Shown here: piece by piece, positions 36,180-44,354 of the stretch
Layout: every line of letters starts with the position of its first letter
Numbering within the stretch: the stretch's first letter is position 1
The notes under the pieces: model-generated
The model's input: the letters and a program-made list of their open reading frames with translations, nothing else
Told to the model about the DNA's origin: nothing
Databases searched by the model: none
Program-made: the position numbers and the translations under genes
NCBI RefSeq assembly: GCF_001748245.1
Contig: NZ_BDFO01000001.1
Span: 6,927,346 to 6,991,345, forward strand
From: Oligoflexus tunisiensis
Lineage (GTDB): Bacteria; Bdellovibrionota_B; Oligoflexia; Oligoflexales; Oligoflexaceae
Length of the DNA: 64,000 bases
Reading direction: 5' to 3'

Positions 36180-36596
36180 TTAGCTGACCAGCCGCTGGGC
36201 ATTGGACTCTGCGGGAAGGCTGGTGAAGAGTTCCAATTCTTCACTGATGCCGCGCAGGCGAAAGTGGCCCGTCGACGTATAGAGATTCGGAGCGAGATGC
36301 CTGGCAATCGCTTCGCTGAAATAGATGGTATTGGGTTGGGCGGCTGTTTCAATCCGGGCAGCGATGTTGACATGAAGCCCGATGGCTGTATAGTCGCTGC
36401 GCTTCTGGCTGCCGAAGGAACCGACGATCGCCTGGCCCTGATGCACACCGATCCGTATCGCAAACTCCGCGCCTTCCTCTTCCCTCCAACGTTCATTCAA
36501 TTGTTGCATACGTTTTAAAATGCGCTCGGCGCAGGCGAAGGCCTTTTGAGCCTGGGCTGAACCTTCCGCATGGATCGGAGCTCCAAACAGGACCAT
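36180..36596 (-). pseudogene. C-terminal half of the broken class III adenylate cyclase
   Basis: 138 residues from an internal ATG (MVLFGAPIHAEG), in the frame that carries the rest of the catalytic domain: GSFGSQKRSDYTAIGLHVNIAARIE (quoted as SQKRSDYTAIG and NIAARIE) is the substrate and transition-state region, and FRLRGISEELELF ends the domain. Upstream in this same frame is TIDKFIGDAIMVLFGAP, holding the second metal Asp. It continues the cyclase started at 38265 after a frame break near 36621-36630. No ribosome site is seen, so separate expression is unlikely. Confidence 0.8.
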
Positions 36597-38265
36597 GATC
36601 GCGTCGCCGATGAACTTGTCGATCGTGTGTTTCGAAGATCTCGTCGGTCATTTCCTTGAAGAACTGGTTCAGAACGCGGGCAATCTTATCGGCCCCCAGA
36701 CGTTCTGAGGACGAAGTGAAGTCCACCAGATCGCAGAAGAGGATGGTGACCGTGGCTTCCTGTGCGGCATCGTCCAGAGGGGAATTGCCCGACAGGGCGC
36801 CTTCGATGATTTGAGGTGGGAGAAAGCGCTGCAGGACATTTTCCTGAATGTAGTGCTGCATGCTTTTGATTTTATCGTGCTGAATTTTGAGCCAGACCAT
36901 GGAGATGGCAAGAGCCAGCAGGAGTGCACCCAGAAAGACGGTGGCAACGGTCTTGTAATACGATATTTTGCGCTCGCGGTCGTTTTCCTGCTGCAGAAGG
37001 GCTGCCTTCTCCTCCTCGACGGCGAGCCCAAGATCCACCTTCAGCTTGGAATATTCCTTTTCTGCATCACTCTTGAGTTTGGCAATCCGGGATTCGGAGA
37101 CCTCTTTGCGGAGTTCATATGCCAGCTGGTACCGCTCGAGTTCCAGGAAAATTTCTTCCTTTTTTATCTTGATGGATTCCAGCGTGGCTGCCTCCCCCTT
37201 GGGTAGAATAGATTCCGCTTTCTGCAGAGTAGCGAGTGCTTCTTCAAATTTTGACTGATCCTTCTTTATAGCACTAAGGATGATAAGGCTCTCTGCCCAC
37301 CAAGCACTGTCCTTATCCTTGATGACATTGATGGCTTTTTCCATCAGGCGCTCAGCAAGCGCATAATTCTTCAGTTGCCGTTCAATGTCAGCAATTCCGG
37401 AGAGCGCTGGAACATAAGAAAGCTCATCCTGCAAACTGAGTGCGATATCCGCAGCGGATTCAAAGTGGGCACGTGCGTTGGTTAGGTCTGCGGATGTGCC
37501 TCGGGATGAGTAGTATACGGCCAAGTTATAGTGCATTACCACTTGATAGTTACGCAGACCTTCCTGTGTAAAGAATTGCAGAGCGCTTTCATAAATTTTG
37601 ATGCCAACATCATGGGATCCGGCCGCTTCCAGCCCCATGGCGATTTCCACCTTCAGGCGCTCCTTTTCAATCCGTGCGAGCTTATTGTCGTTCTCCAGGA
37701 TAACTTGAGCTTCTTGAAGTAGAGCCAGCGCCTTTCTGAGGTCATTGTTATAGAGGTGAATATCAGAGAGGAGAACCAGAGTTCGGATCTGAAGGCTGCT
37801 TCTCCCATGCTGTGCCGCCATCATGACAGCCTCTTCCAGCAGGTGACGCCCTTCGTCATACTGACCCGTTTTAGTTCGGATGCGTGCTTTGCATGAAGTG
37901 AGTAGAATTGCCTCGTCCCACGCCTCGGCGCGAAAAGCTTGATGTAGCCCTTCCTCGATGATTTTTTCGTCCCGGAAATCCTTGCCAATTTGGGCCCGAA
38001 CAAGGCAATCCATGGCAAGAGTCCGGAGGTAAATATCAGGCGTCTGCACCGGATCCAGAGCGTTCCACGACTGTTCGATCATGCGGTGAACCGCGTGTGG
38101 ATCATCCGCGATTTTGAGGTTCCATTGTTCGAACGTGAGATTCAAAGGATTCGCCAAAAGAGAGCCGGAGATCAGGATGGCCAGCAATGCCGTCAGCCAA
38201 ACTCTTCGTATCGGGATGAAGAGTATTGGGTGGGGGCTGAAGCGCAGCGAGACCAAGTCGAACAT
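36493..38265 (-). CDS. TPR-containing membrane class III adenylate/guanylate cyclase, frameshifted near its end
   Basis: About 590 residues from the ATG at 38265. A signal/anchor helix (VWLTALLAILISGSLLA) is followed by ~380 residues of TPR repeats (periplasmic by topology), a membrane helix (TVATVFLGALLLALAISMVW), a short coiled region and the start of a class III cyclase domain: VTILFCDLVDFTSSSERL contains the first metal Asp. The reading frame then breaks: after EMTDEIFETH it turns to an Arg-rich nonsense tail, while the expected TIDKFIGDA continues in another frame. About eight bases appear to be missing. As read, the protein lacks the second metal Asp and cannot cyclise ATP. The gene lies downstream of two leader-peptide genes on the same strand. 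Confidence 0.75.
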   Translation of the reverse strand: MFDLVSLRFSPHPILFIPIRRVWLTALLAILISGSLLANPLNLTFEQWNLKIADDPHAVHRMIEQSWNALDPVQTPDIYLRTLAMDCLVRAQIGKDFRDEKIIEEGLHQAFRAEAWDEAILLTSCKARIRTKTGQYDEGRHLLEEAVMMAAQHGRSSLQIRTLVLLSDIHLYNNDLRKALALLQEAQVILENDNKLARIEKERLKVEIAMGLEAAGSHDVGIKIYESALQFFTQEGLRNYQVVMHYNLAVYYSSRGTSADLTNARAHFESAADIALSLQDELSYVPALSGIADIERQLKNYALAERLMEKAINVIKDKDSAWWAESLIILSAIKKDQSKFEEALATLQKAESILPKGEAATLESIKIKKEEIFLELERYQLAYELRKEVSESRIAKLKSDAEKEYSKLKVDLGLAVEEEKAALLQQENDRERKISYYKTVATVFLGALLLALAISMVWLKIQHDKIKSMQHYIQENVLQRFLPPQIIEGALSGNSPLDDAAQEATVTILFCDLVDFTSSSERLGADKIARVLNQFFKEMTDEIFETHDRQVHRRRDHGPVWSSDPCGRFSPGSKGLRLRRAHFKTYATIE

Positions 38266-38322
38266 TCTTGTATCCAAAAATAGCGAAAAGGATAGCTATT
38301 TATCGGATGATTTGACTCTGGC

Positions 38323-38616
38323 TTAACTGGAAATGTCGAAACACCAAGAGCCGACTTGATCGTTTACGAAATATATTTCGTCGAGCAATTTTGCAACCTC
38401 GACTGATCTTGCCAAATCATTCCATAAATTCAATGATTTATCCAAGTAATTATTTTGGCTTTTGATTATGTGCGTGCGACACTCGATCCTTATGCGGACC
38501 CTATCGTGACCGAAAAGTTCATCTATGAAAGAATTTAGGGCGAGAATTTGTCGTGTGCAGGCTGCTTGCTTTGGCCGGAGAACGGGCCCCCGGAAGGGAC
38601 CCGCGGAAACGTATCA
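38323..38616 (-). other. Open frame without start codon between the peptide genes and the cyclase
   Basis: About 97 codons stay open in the same frame as the 26-residue peptide gene, beginning right after its TAG and a following TGA and ending at TAA 38325-38323. The inferred chain looks protein-like (ALNSFIDELFGHDRVRIR, WNDLARSVEVAKLLDEIYF). There is no ATG or GTG; only a TTG giving ~45 residues. It may be a decayed gene, a non-AUG gene or chance. Confidence 0.3.
38583..38603 (-). terminator. Hairpin after the second leader-peptide gene
   Basis: On the minus strand CGGGTCCC-CTTCCG-like loop-GGGGCCCG pairs over eight positions with one U-G wobble. The plus-strand RNA would have a C-A mismatch at that place, so the structure favours the peptide transcript. 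It is 17 bases after the stop; the following TTCTCC is a poor U-tract, so attenuation or RNA stabilisation is also possible. Confidence 0.45.
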
Positions 38617-38619
38617 ACA

Positions 38620-38700
38620 CTACTCGCGTACGAGTCTTTGGAAGGGCAGCTTGCCTCCACTGACTGACTTCACTTGCTTCACTGGGATTGGCTTTTTCAT
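38620..38700 (-). CDS. Double-glycine leader peptide precursor 2 (26 aa)
   Basis: A 26-codon gene, too short for ordinary gene calling. The ATG at 38700 follows AAGGAGAAAGTCG, a strong site at the right distance. The leader MKKPIPVKQVKSVSGG is identical to that of precursor 1 and has hydrophobic residues at -12 (Ile), -7 (Val) and -4 (Val) before Gly-Gly, the spacing recognised by C39 peptidases. The predicted core after cleavage is KLPFQRLVRE, ten residues. A C39 ABC transporter, HlyD and TolC are encoded divergently 0.5 kb away, so export and processing by that machine is the natural reading. The two genes differ only synonymously in the leader. The core has no Cys, Ser or Thr, so lanthionine-type modification is unlikely. 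Activity unknown: signal or antimicrobial. Confidence 0.8.
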   Translation of the reverse strand: MKKPIPVKQVKSVSGGKLPFQRLVRE

Positions 38701-38910
38701 CGACTTTCTCCTTAACAGATGAAGACACCCCGATGGTGCCCATTTTGGTCATTTCAGAATCCGCTGAAGGTGGCACTAGCGTATTTCGCGTACCAGTCGG
38801 CCTCCGCTAACAGATTTCACTTGCTTCACAGGGATTGGCTTTTTCATGGAAATTCTCCTATTCAGATGAAGACACCCCCGATGGGGCCATTTTGATCATT
38901 GAATTTCATC
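38690..38910 (-). repeat. Tandem duplication of peptide gene with its 5' leader
   Basis: Two units about 147 bases apart. Each has the same untranslated leader pattern (CAAAATGG, a small GC hairpin around CATCGGGG, GTGTCTTCATCTG, then AGGAGA) followed by the peptide start. Unit 1 runs from about 38910 down to 38776 and unit 2 from about 38763 down to 38620. Conservation reaches beyond the coding part, so the duplication included regulatory RNA or promoter sequence. Confidence 0.75.
38776..38847 (-). CDS. Double-glycine leader peptide precursor 1 (23 aa)
   Basis: A 23-codon gene. The ATG at 38847 follows TAGGAGAATTTCC, a strong ribosome site. The 16-residue leader ends in Gly-Gly with hydrophobic residues at -4, -7 and -12; the predicted mature core is RLVREIR, seven residues, mostly basic. 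It shares RLVRE with the core of precursor 2, which carries a five-residue insertion (KLPFQ) before it. Compared with precursor 2, every difference in the 16 leader codons and in the RLVRE codons is synonymous, which argues for translation under selection. It is the first gene of the minus-strand unit, 318 bases from the divergent exporter operon. Confidence 0.8.
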   Translation of the reverse strand: MKKPIPVKQVKSVSGGRLVREIR

Positions 38911-39014
38911 CCTTATCGGCCATGCCCTCCACCTTCCCAAGTTAAGATTTATTTCATAATCAATGCCCGATGTTATGTCCTGATTTTGCAAGTTACTCAA
39001 GCGACGCAGGGTCC

Positions 39015-39023
39015 TGGTATAAA
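39015..39023 (+). promoter_or_regulatory. Candidate extended -10 promoter of the peptide exporter operon
   Basis: TGGTATAAA matches an extended -10 element (TGnTATAAT-like) with a poor -35 (TTACTC, 38994-38999, 18-base spacing). The start of transcription would be about 135 bases before the TolC-like gene, in the divergent region shared with the peptide genes. Confidence 0.35.
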
Positions 39024-39165
39024 AAGCGAAATGAAGCACGGTCACCTCTTTCCGGGATGGACCCTGCTTCCTTTCTCTCTCGAGAACACTGCAGTGCTTG
39101 TTTTTTCGGGCATTAACCGAAACCAGAAAAAGGCCGAAACGCTCCACGGAAGAGGGGAGTAAGGT

Positions 39166-40530
39166 TTGCAGGTTTACCAAATCATAGTGATCCTGATATT
39201 CAGCGTGATCTTTGGCGCAGATATCGCCTTTTCTTCCGTCTGGGAGTATTGGGAAAAAATCCTGCATAACCATCCAGAAATCCGCTCGATCCGGCTGGAA
39301 GAAGATGGGGTTGAGGAATCATTTGGCGTAGACCAGAGTGCTCTTTTCCCCCGGATTTCAACCCACATCAACTACTTTGATCAGACCAGTGAATATTCTG
39401 AGCTGTCTGCTACCGATCGCGGGATTCTCTCAAGCATACGCGTGGAGCAGGTCCTATTTGATCTTGGATTATGGCATCGACTGCAGGCGGTCAGGATGAC
39501 GAGAGAGTGGGACTATCGTCGCCTGCAGGGCAGGCGTGATGCCCTGCGATTGGCTGTTTTGCTCACCTACTGGCGGGCTGTACTTCTCGCTGATCAGCAG
39601 ATCCACTATCGCAAAGTTTTCCATCCGCTGACAGATCGCCTGAAGCAGCAGGGCCAGATGGCACTGGATAGCGAACTCCGTACTCGGGACCATGCTCTTC
39701 AATGGGACCTAAGCATCAGCCAGATCGAACTTCAAGCCCAGCAGGTTGAGGTGAATCTTGCGGAGCTGGTCAATCAGCTGAAAACCTGGGCGGCACTCGA
39801 TGATTTGAGGCTGTGTCTGAGAAAGCCTGAATTTATTCCCAGTAAAGGCTGGATCGACAGCCTGCAGGCAGAGCCGCACCGAGATGATTTCGATGTGGCG
39901 TTGGCAGTTCTCAAGGAAAAGCGTCTCCAAAGTGCATTGAACGAGGCCCAAGCTGAATACTGGCCTCGTATATCGGCCTTTGCAGAGTGGCAGTCTTTCA
40001 AAGGTACATCACAAACCTACGCCATCGACTCGCAGGGATCCACCAGTTTGGTCGAGCCAAGGGCGGGTGAACTCAGGACCGTAGGTTTATCTTTGAACTG
40101 GACCATATTTGAAGGATGGAGGAGCAGTTACGCGACGCACCTGGCCTCCACCCGGCTTGCGATAGCCGAGATGGAGTTGATGAAGGTTCGCCAGAATCAA
40201 AAGCTGGTGGAGAAAGACATTGGACAAAAACTTGCCCTGTTTCTAAAGCGTTTTGAACACGCGCGCCGACTCAAAGAATATGCCCGAAAAAATCTCTCTG
40301 CCGTCATGGAAGAGCATAGAAATGGCCTGAAATCCTTCGATGCGTCCCTGGCGCCAATGTCTCAGTTCCACGAGGCCCATCAGATATACTACCGATCCCT
40401 TCACGACTTTTTTTCACTCCTCTGGACACATTGGAACGCCATAGGGCGTCTTGATGATAAGGCAATTCAGACGCTTTTTGATTTTTGCGGCCAACACGAC
40501 CTGACCGAACAAAAGAACGCAATCCCCTGA
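39166..40530 (+). CDS. TolC-family outer-membrane export protein
   Basis: 454 residues from a TTG start with GAGGGGAG seven bases upstream. A signal peptide (IIVILIFSVIFGADIAFSS) is followed by the two-fold TolC arrangement: NHPEIRSIRLEEDG, beta-strand segments ISTHINYFDQTSEY and VEQVLFDLG, a long helical hairpin, then the repeat with ISAFAEWQSFKG, VGLSLNWTIFEGWRS and a second hairpin. It forms the trimeric outer-membrane duct of a type I system. It is first in an operon with HlyD-like and C39-ABC genes, so its cargo is most likely the short leader peptides encoded divergently. Confidence 0.88.
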   Translation: MQVYQIIVILIFSVIFGADIAFSSVWEYWEKILHNHPEIRSIRLEEDGVEESFGVDQSALFPRISTHINYFDQTSEYSELSATDRGILSSIRVEQVLFDLGLWHRLQAVRMTREWDYRRLQGRRDALRLAVLLTYWRAVLLADQQIHYRKVFHPLTDRLKQQGQMALDSELRTRDHALQWDLSISQIELQAQQVEVNLAELVNQLKTWAALDDLRLCLRKPEFIPSKGWIDSLQAEPHRDDFDVALAVLKEKRLQSALNEAQAEYWPRISAFAEWQSFKGTSQTYAIDSQGSTSLVEPRAGELRTVGLSLNWTIFEGWRSSYATHLASTRLAIAEMELMKVRQNQKLVEKDIGQKLALFLKRFEHARRLKEYARKNLSAVMEEHRNGLKSFDASLAPMSQFHEAHQIYYRSLHDFFSLLWTHWNAIGRLDDKAIQTLFDFCGQHDLTEQKNAIP

Positions 40531-40635
40531 ACATGACTGAGGCTTCCCTCCGTTTTATCCATATTATGCAACCGGTCCCTATCAAAAAATGCTTGTAAAT
40601 GCCGATATTCCTATAAGACAAGGGAGCCTTTGCTT

Positions 40636-41943
40636 ATGGAATCCAATCCCGATCTCAGCCCTCCAGGCGAAGTTCCAGAGGAAGGTTCGGATGAAGAGTA
40701 CGATCTCTTTCGCAAAGAAGTGCTGGCCGAACAAGGCAATAAACTCATTGGCGATGTCGTTATTCTCTGGCGTCCCCGGTTTCAGACCATCGTCGCTTTT
40801 TACGGCCTGGTGGCGATTGCTGGCATCCTTGTACTGCTATTTGGCAGTTACCAACGCAAGGAACGAGCGACAGGTATTCTTTTGCCCAAGCAGGGCCTGA
40901 CCACGGTATCGTCTGAAGTGTCCGGCTCGATTGTGGAACTTATGGTCAAGGAAGGTGATTGGGTTGAAGAGGGTCAGCCCTTGCTCACCATTTCCCGCGA
41001 GTCCTTTCTCCGAAATAACAAGGGTCGACTCAGGGAGCAGGAGACTGAGCTGCAAGGCCGCATCGCTCAACTTGAGGCCCAGCGAAACCAACTGAAGAAG
41101 AAGTCTCAGCTCGAGACGGAAGAGCTCTTCAACCAGATTCACGACCATGATCAAAGCCGTACTCAGGTCGAGCAAATCCTGTTGAGCAAACAGCGGCAGA
41201 AAGCTGAGGCCGACAAGACTTTTGAGGCTGCCCGGCGGCTTTATCAGCAAAAGGTAATCAGCCGAAGTGAATACGAAAGCCATCTGGCCACTGTCACCGG
41301 CATAGATGAAGCCATTGCTGAGGAAACGCGCAGAAAATTCAGCTTTATCCATGCATCCAGAGAAAAAAAGCTGCAGCTCGAGAAACTCAAAGAGTCATTT
41401 GCATCGCAGCTATCCAAACTGGACGAAGAAGATACTGAGATCCGGATTCGATTGATTGACATTAACAGCGAAGAGAGCATGGTTGTGAAGGCCTTCAGTC
41501 CTGGATACGTGAGTGGCCTCATCGTTCACTCGGGCCAGACGGTCCAATCGGGACAGGTACTCTTTACTCTGGTTCCTGGAAATGCTGACCTCGAAGTCCA
41601 CTTGTTCGTCTCCTCCCAGGCAGCGCCTTTCATTAGGAACGGTCAGGATGTATGGCTGCAAATGGAGGCGTTTCCTCCTGCAAAATACGGCACCTTTCGA
41701 GCCAAAGTGCAGACCGTTAGCCGCGTACCGATTCATCCAAAGGACTTGAGTAACATGACTCTTGAAGAACCTCGATTTCTTGTGAAAGCGGAGCTTATCG
41801 GCAAAGCCGAAACCATACTGAAAAAAGTGGATCAAAGCGCGGCATTTCTCCTGGAGGCCGATATTCTCCTCGGCAGGCGTCGCCTTATCGACTGGATAAT
41901 GGATCCGTTCTACAGAGCGCGGGGCTGGCATGGAATGGACTGA
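40636..41943 (+). CDS. HlyD-family membrane fusion protein
   Basis: About 435 residues from the ATG at 40636 (after GGGAG). One membrane helix (~52-75, VAFYGLVAIAGILVLLFGSY) follows a ~50-residue cytoplasmic tail. The periplasmic part has a first half-lipoyl segment (ILLPKQGLTTVSSEVSGSIV), a long coiled coil (~120-260) and the second half-lipoyl segment (VVKAFSPGYVSGLIVHSGQT), then a beta-barrel domain. This is the adaptor of bacteriocin-type C39 exporters. Its 3' end overlaps the transporter gene by 14 bp. Confidence 0.9.
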   Translation: MESNPDLSPPGEVPEEGSDEEYDLFRKEVLAEQGNKLIGDVVILWRPRFQTIVAFYGLVAIAGILVLLFGSYQRKERATGILLPKQGLTTVSSEVSGSIVELMVKEGDWVEEGQPLLTISRESFLRNNKGRLREQETELQGRIAQLEAQRNQLKKKSQLETEELFNQIHDHDQSRTQVEQILLSKQRQKAEADKTFEAARRLYQQKVISRSEYESHLATVTGIDEAIAEETRRKFSFIHASREKKLQLEKLKESFASQLSKLDEEDTEIRIRLIDINSEESMVVKAFSPGYVSGLIVHSGQTVQSGQVLFTLVPGNADLEVHLFVSSQAAPFIRNGQDVWLQMEAFPPAKYGTFRAKVQTVSRVPIHPKDLSNMTLEEPRFLVKAELIGKAETILKKVDQSAAFLLEADILLGRRRLIDWIMDPFYRARGWHGMD

Positions 41944-44053
41944 CGTTGACAAGATCTTCAAGCGCCGGTCTCTTCAGCCAATGCTGCAGACGGAAGTCAC
42001 CGAGTGCGGCCTTGTCTGCATCGCCATGATTGCAAACTACCACGGCCACGATATTGACCTGAGCGCCCTGCGGCTTCGCTTCCCCGTCTCATCGCGAGGT
42101 CTCCACCTTGGACATCTTATAGACATCGCAGCAGACTTGAAACTCGACTCCCGTCCTGTTCGGGTTGAACTGGACGATATGAATTCTCTGGAACTTCCCT
42201 GCATCCTGCATTGGGACATGAACCACTTCGTCGTATGCGAGAAGGTGACGACCAAATCTGTCACCATCCTGGATCCTATTGTCGGCAGGAGACGCTTGGC
42301 GTGGAAGGAGGTCTCCAAATCCTTCACAGGAGTAGCTCTCGAGCTTAGCCCACATGCAGATTTCAAACCTGTTGTTTACACCCAGAAAATCCGCCTGTCG
42401 CAGTTTTGGTCAAATCTGGTCGGTATAGAGAAAAGCGTCGGTCTCCTCCTGGCCGTATGCTGCGCGCTCCTGGCGCTTACTCTTTTAAGCCCTTATCTCT
42501 CCATGTTCGTGATCGATGAAGTCGTGACGAGCCACGATCTGTCGTTGCTCAATCTCCTGTGCATTTCTTTTGGATTTGTAGCCGTATTCTATGCGGTCGC
42601 TAATCTTCTGCGTGATTACATCGTACTTTATATTGGCTCCCAGTTTGCCGTGCAGATGAGCCGTAATCTCGTGCGGCACCTGATTTATCTACCCTTGACT
42701 TACTTTGAAAAAAGGCACGTCGGCGATATCATGTCACGTCTTGGTTCGTTGGATTTTGTCAAACGCATCCTGACCGAAGAGATTGTCTCCGTCCTGATTG
42801 ATGGGGTCATCATGAGTCTGGCCTTTATCCTGATGCTAGCATATTCGCCACGACTTTCTCTTTTGGTGCTGGCGACGCTGGCCATTTATGCTGTGTTGCG
42901 AACGATTGCCTATCGGGCCTATCGCCAGGCGTCCGAAGAGGTCCTCCTGGCCCAAGGCATGGAAAATAGCAATCTCCTGGAGACCATTCGTGGCATTCAA
43001 GCCATCAAGCTCTATGGCGGCGAGAGGAGCCGCATCACAGTTTGGATGCAGCTCTACATGAAAGTCATGAACGCCAGTGTCCGCGCCAGCAAGGCGAAGA
43101 TATGGGGCACTGCTGCCAATCGTCTTTTGTTCGGTTTGGAGAACCTCCTGGTTATCTATCTCGGCGCCAGAAGCGTACTCGATCGAGACCTGACGATCGG
43201 CGTATTCGTGGCCTTCCTTTCCTACAAGACCCAGTTCACCGAGAGAATGGCGTCGCTTATTGAGAAATTCCTTGATTTCAGGCTTCTCAGCCTGCATTTG
43301 GAGCGCATGGGCGACATTGTTCTGCAGAATCAGGAGCTCATGCAGCCCAATCCCACGCGGATCAGCCTGGAGGGGAGCCTTTCCGCGAGGTTCCTCTCGT
43401 ACCGTTACAGCCCACAGGAACCGTACCTTTTTGAAAACCTCAGTGTTGACATTCGCAGCGGCGAATCCGTTGCCATTACAGGACCATCGGGATCAGGCAA
43501 GACCACTCTTGTGAAGATTCTTTTGGGTCTGTTGGATCCTGAAAAGGGTGAGGTCCTGGTGGACGGCCATGATATCCGCAAGGTCACGGTGGAATATCGC
43601 AGTCAGGTCGCAACCGTTATGCAGGACGATCGTCTGCTGACAGGTTCGGTCGCAGAAAATATCGCGTTCTTTGACCCGGAACCCAGTATGGAAAGAATTC
43701 AACAGTGTGGGATGATCGCCTGCATTCATGACGAAATCATGGCGATGACCATGGGCTATTATAGTCTGGTTTCCGACATGGGCTCAGATCTCTCCGGCGG
43801 CCAAAAGCAACGCATACTCCTGGCACGCGCCCTCTATCGACAGCCTCGCATCCTCTTCCTGGACGAGGCGACCAGCAACCTCGATGTTGACCTGGAACGG
43901 GCCATTAATAACGCGATCAAAGAACTCAAGATTACCCGTATAATCATTGCCCATCGCCCTGAAACGATTGCATCAGCTGAACGCGTCCTAAGGTTGTCCG
44001 ACAATAAGCTTCTGGAAGAAAGGGCAGGTCAGCTTTGGCTCGAAGTTCGGTGA
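41930..44053 (+). CDS. C39-peptidase-containing ABC transporter (PCAT) for double-glycine peptides
   Basis: 707 residues in three parts. The N-terminal C39 peptidase has Gln20, catalytic Cys26 (TECGLVC), His99 (DMNHFVV) and Asp115 (ILDP), all in canonical spacing, so it is an active protease rather than a degenerate CLD. The membrane domain (~155-450) has six helices. The ATPase has Walker A GPSGSGKTTLVK (~518-530), the signature DLSGGQKQRILLARAL and Walker B ILFLDEATSNLD. Such transporters cut leader peptides after Gly-Gly and export the core in one step. With the TolC-like and HlyD-like partners it makes a complete trans-envelope machine. The only double-glycine precursors seen nearby are the two micro-genes at 38620-38847. 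Confidence 0.93.
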   Translation: MEWTDVDKIFKRRSLQPMLQTEVTECGLVCIAMIANYHGHDIDLSALRLRFPVSSRGLHLGHLIDIAADLKLDSRPVRVELDDMNSLELPCILHWDMNHFVVCEKVTTKSVTILDPIVGRRRLAWKEVSKSFTGVALELSPHADFKPVVYTQKIRLSQFWSNLVGIEKSVGLLLAVCCALLALTLLSPYLSMFVIDEVVTSHDLSLLNLLCISFGFVAVFYAVANLLRDYIVLYIGSQFAVQMSRNLVRHLIYLPLTYFEKRHVGDIMSRLGSLDFVKRILTEEIVSVLIDGVIMSLAFILMLAYSPRLSLLVLATLAIYAVLRTIAYRAYRQASEEVLLAQGMENSNLLETIRGIQAIKLYGGERSRITVWMQLYMKVMNASVRASKAKIWGTAANRLLFGLENLLVIYLGARSVLDRDLTIGVFVAFLSYKTQFTERMASLIEKFLDFRLLSLHLERMGDIVLQNQELMQPNPTRISLEGSLSARFLSYRYSPQEPYLFENLSVDIRSGESVAITGPSGSGKTTLVKILLGLLDPEKGEVLVDGHDIRKVTVEYRSQVATVMQDDRLLTGSVAENIAFFDPEPSMERIQQCGMIACIHDEIMAMTMGYYSLVSDMGSDLSGGQKQRILLARALYRQPRILFLDEATSNLDVDLERAINNAIKELKITRIIIAHRPETIASAERVLRLSDNKLLEERAGQLWLEVR

Positions 44054-44354
44054 CTCATCATGAGTTGATCCGACTTTGGACAGCCAAACTTTGCGATGAT
44101 TTATGGGGCGGAGGATTTCGCGACATGTTCCCGATGAAATGAGTTTTCTAGGTGGCATTTTGCTACGCTGGCGGCATCGAAGATTACGCTTATTAATTTC
44201 AAAATGTTTATGCCAAGATCACTCACTATGTACCGCAGAGATAAGAACTCTTACCGACAGGCAAACTAAGCTTACAAGATTGACGAAGCGGCAGGGCTAA
44301 GGTAAAAATCAGGAGCCTACTTAATCCTCCGCTTTACTTTGAGCAGGTCCAAAT
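44054..44354. other. 301-base region between exporter and methyltransferase
   Basis: Contains a 65-codon plus frame (44103-44300, basic, with SFLGG) that has no good ribosome site and whose Gly-Gly lacks the -7 hydrophobic residue. I see no terminator with a T-run. Nothing else convincing. Confidence 0.4.

Noticed and set aside
38525..38722. 65-codon plus frame over the leader-peptide genes
   Set aside because: No ribosome site; the minus-strand frames have strong sites, a C39 leader pattern and synonymous-only divergence.
38896..39273. 125-codon minus frame upstream of the peptide genes
   Set aside because: No recognisable content or ribosome site and it overlaps the start of the TolC-like gene.
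44103..44300. Possible third double-glycine peptide (SFLGG then a basic core)
   Set aside because: Residue -7 is Glu rather than hydrophobic, no similarity to the two leaders, and no convincing ribosome site.
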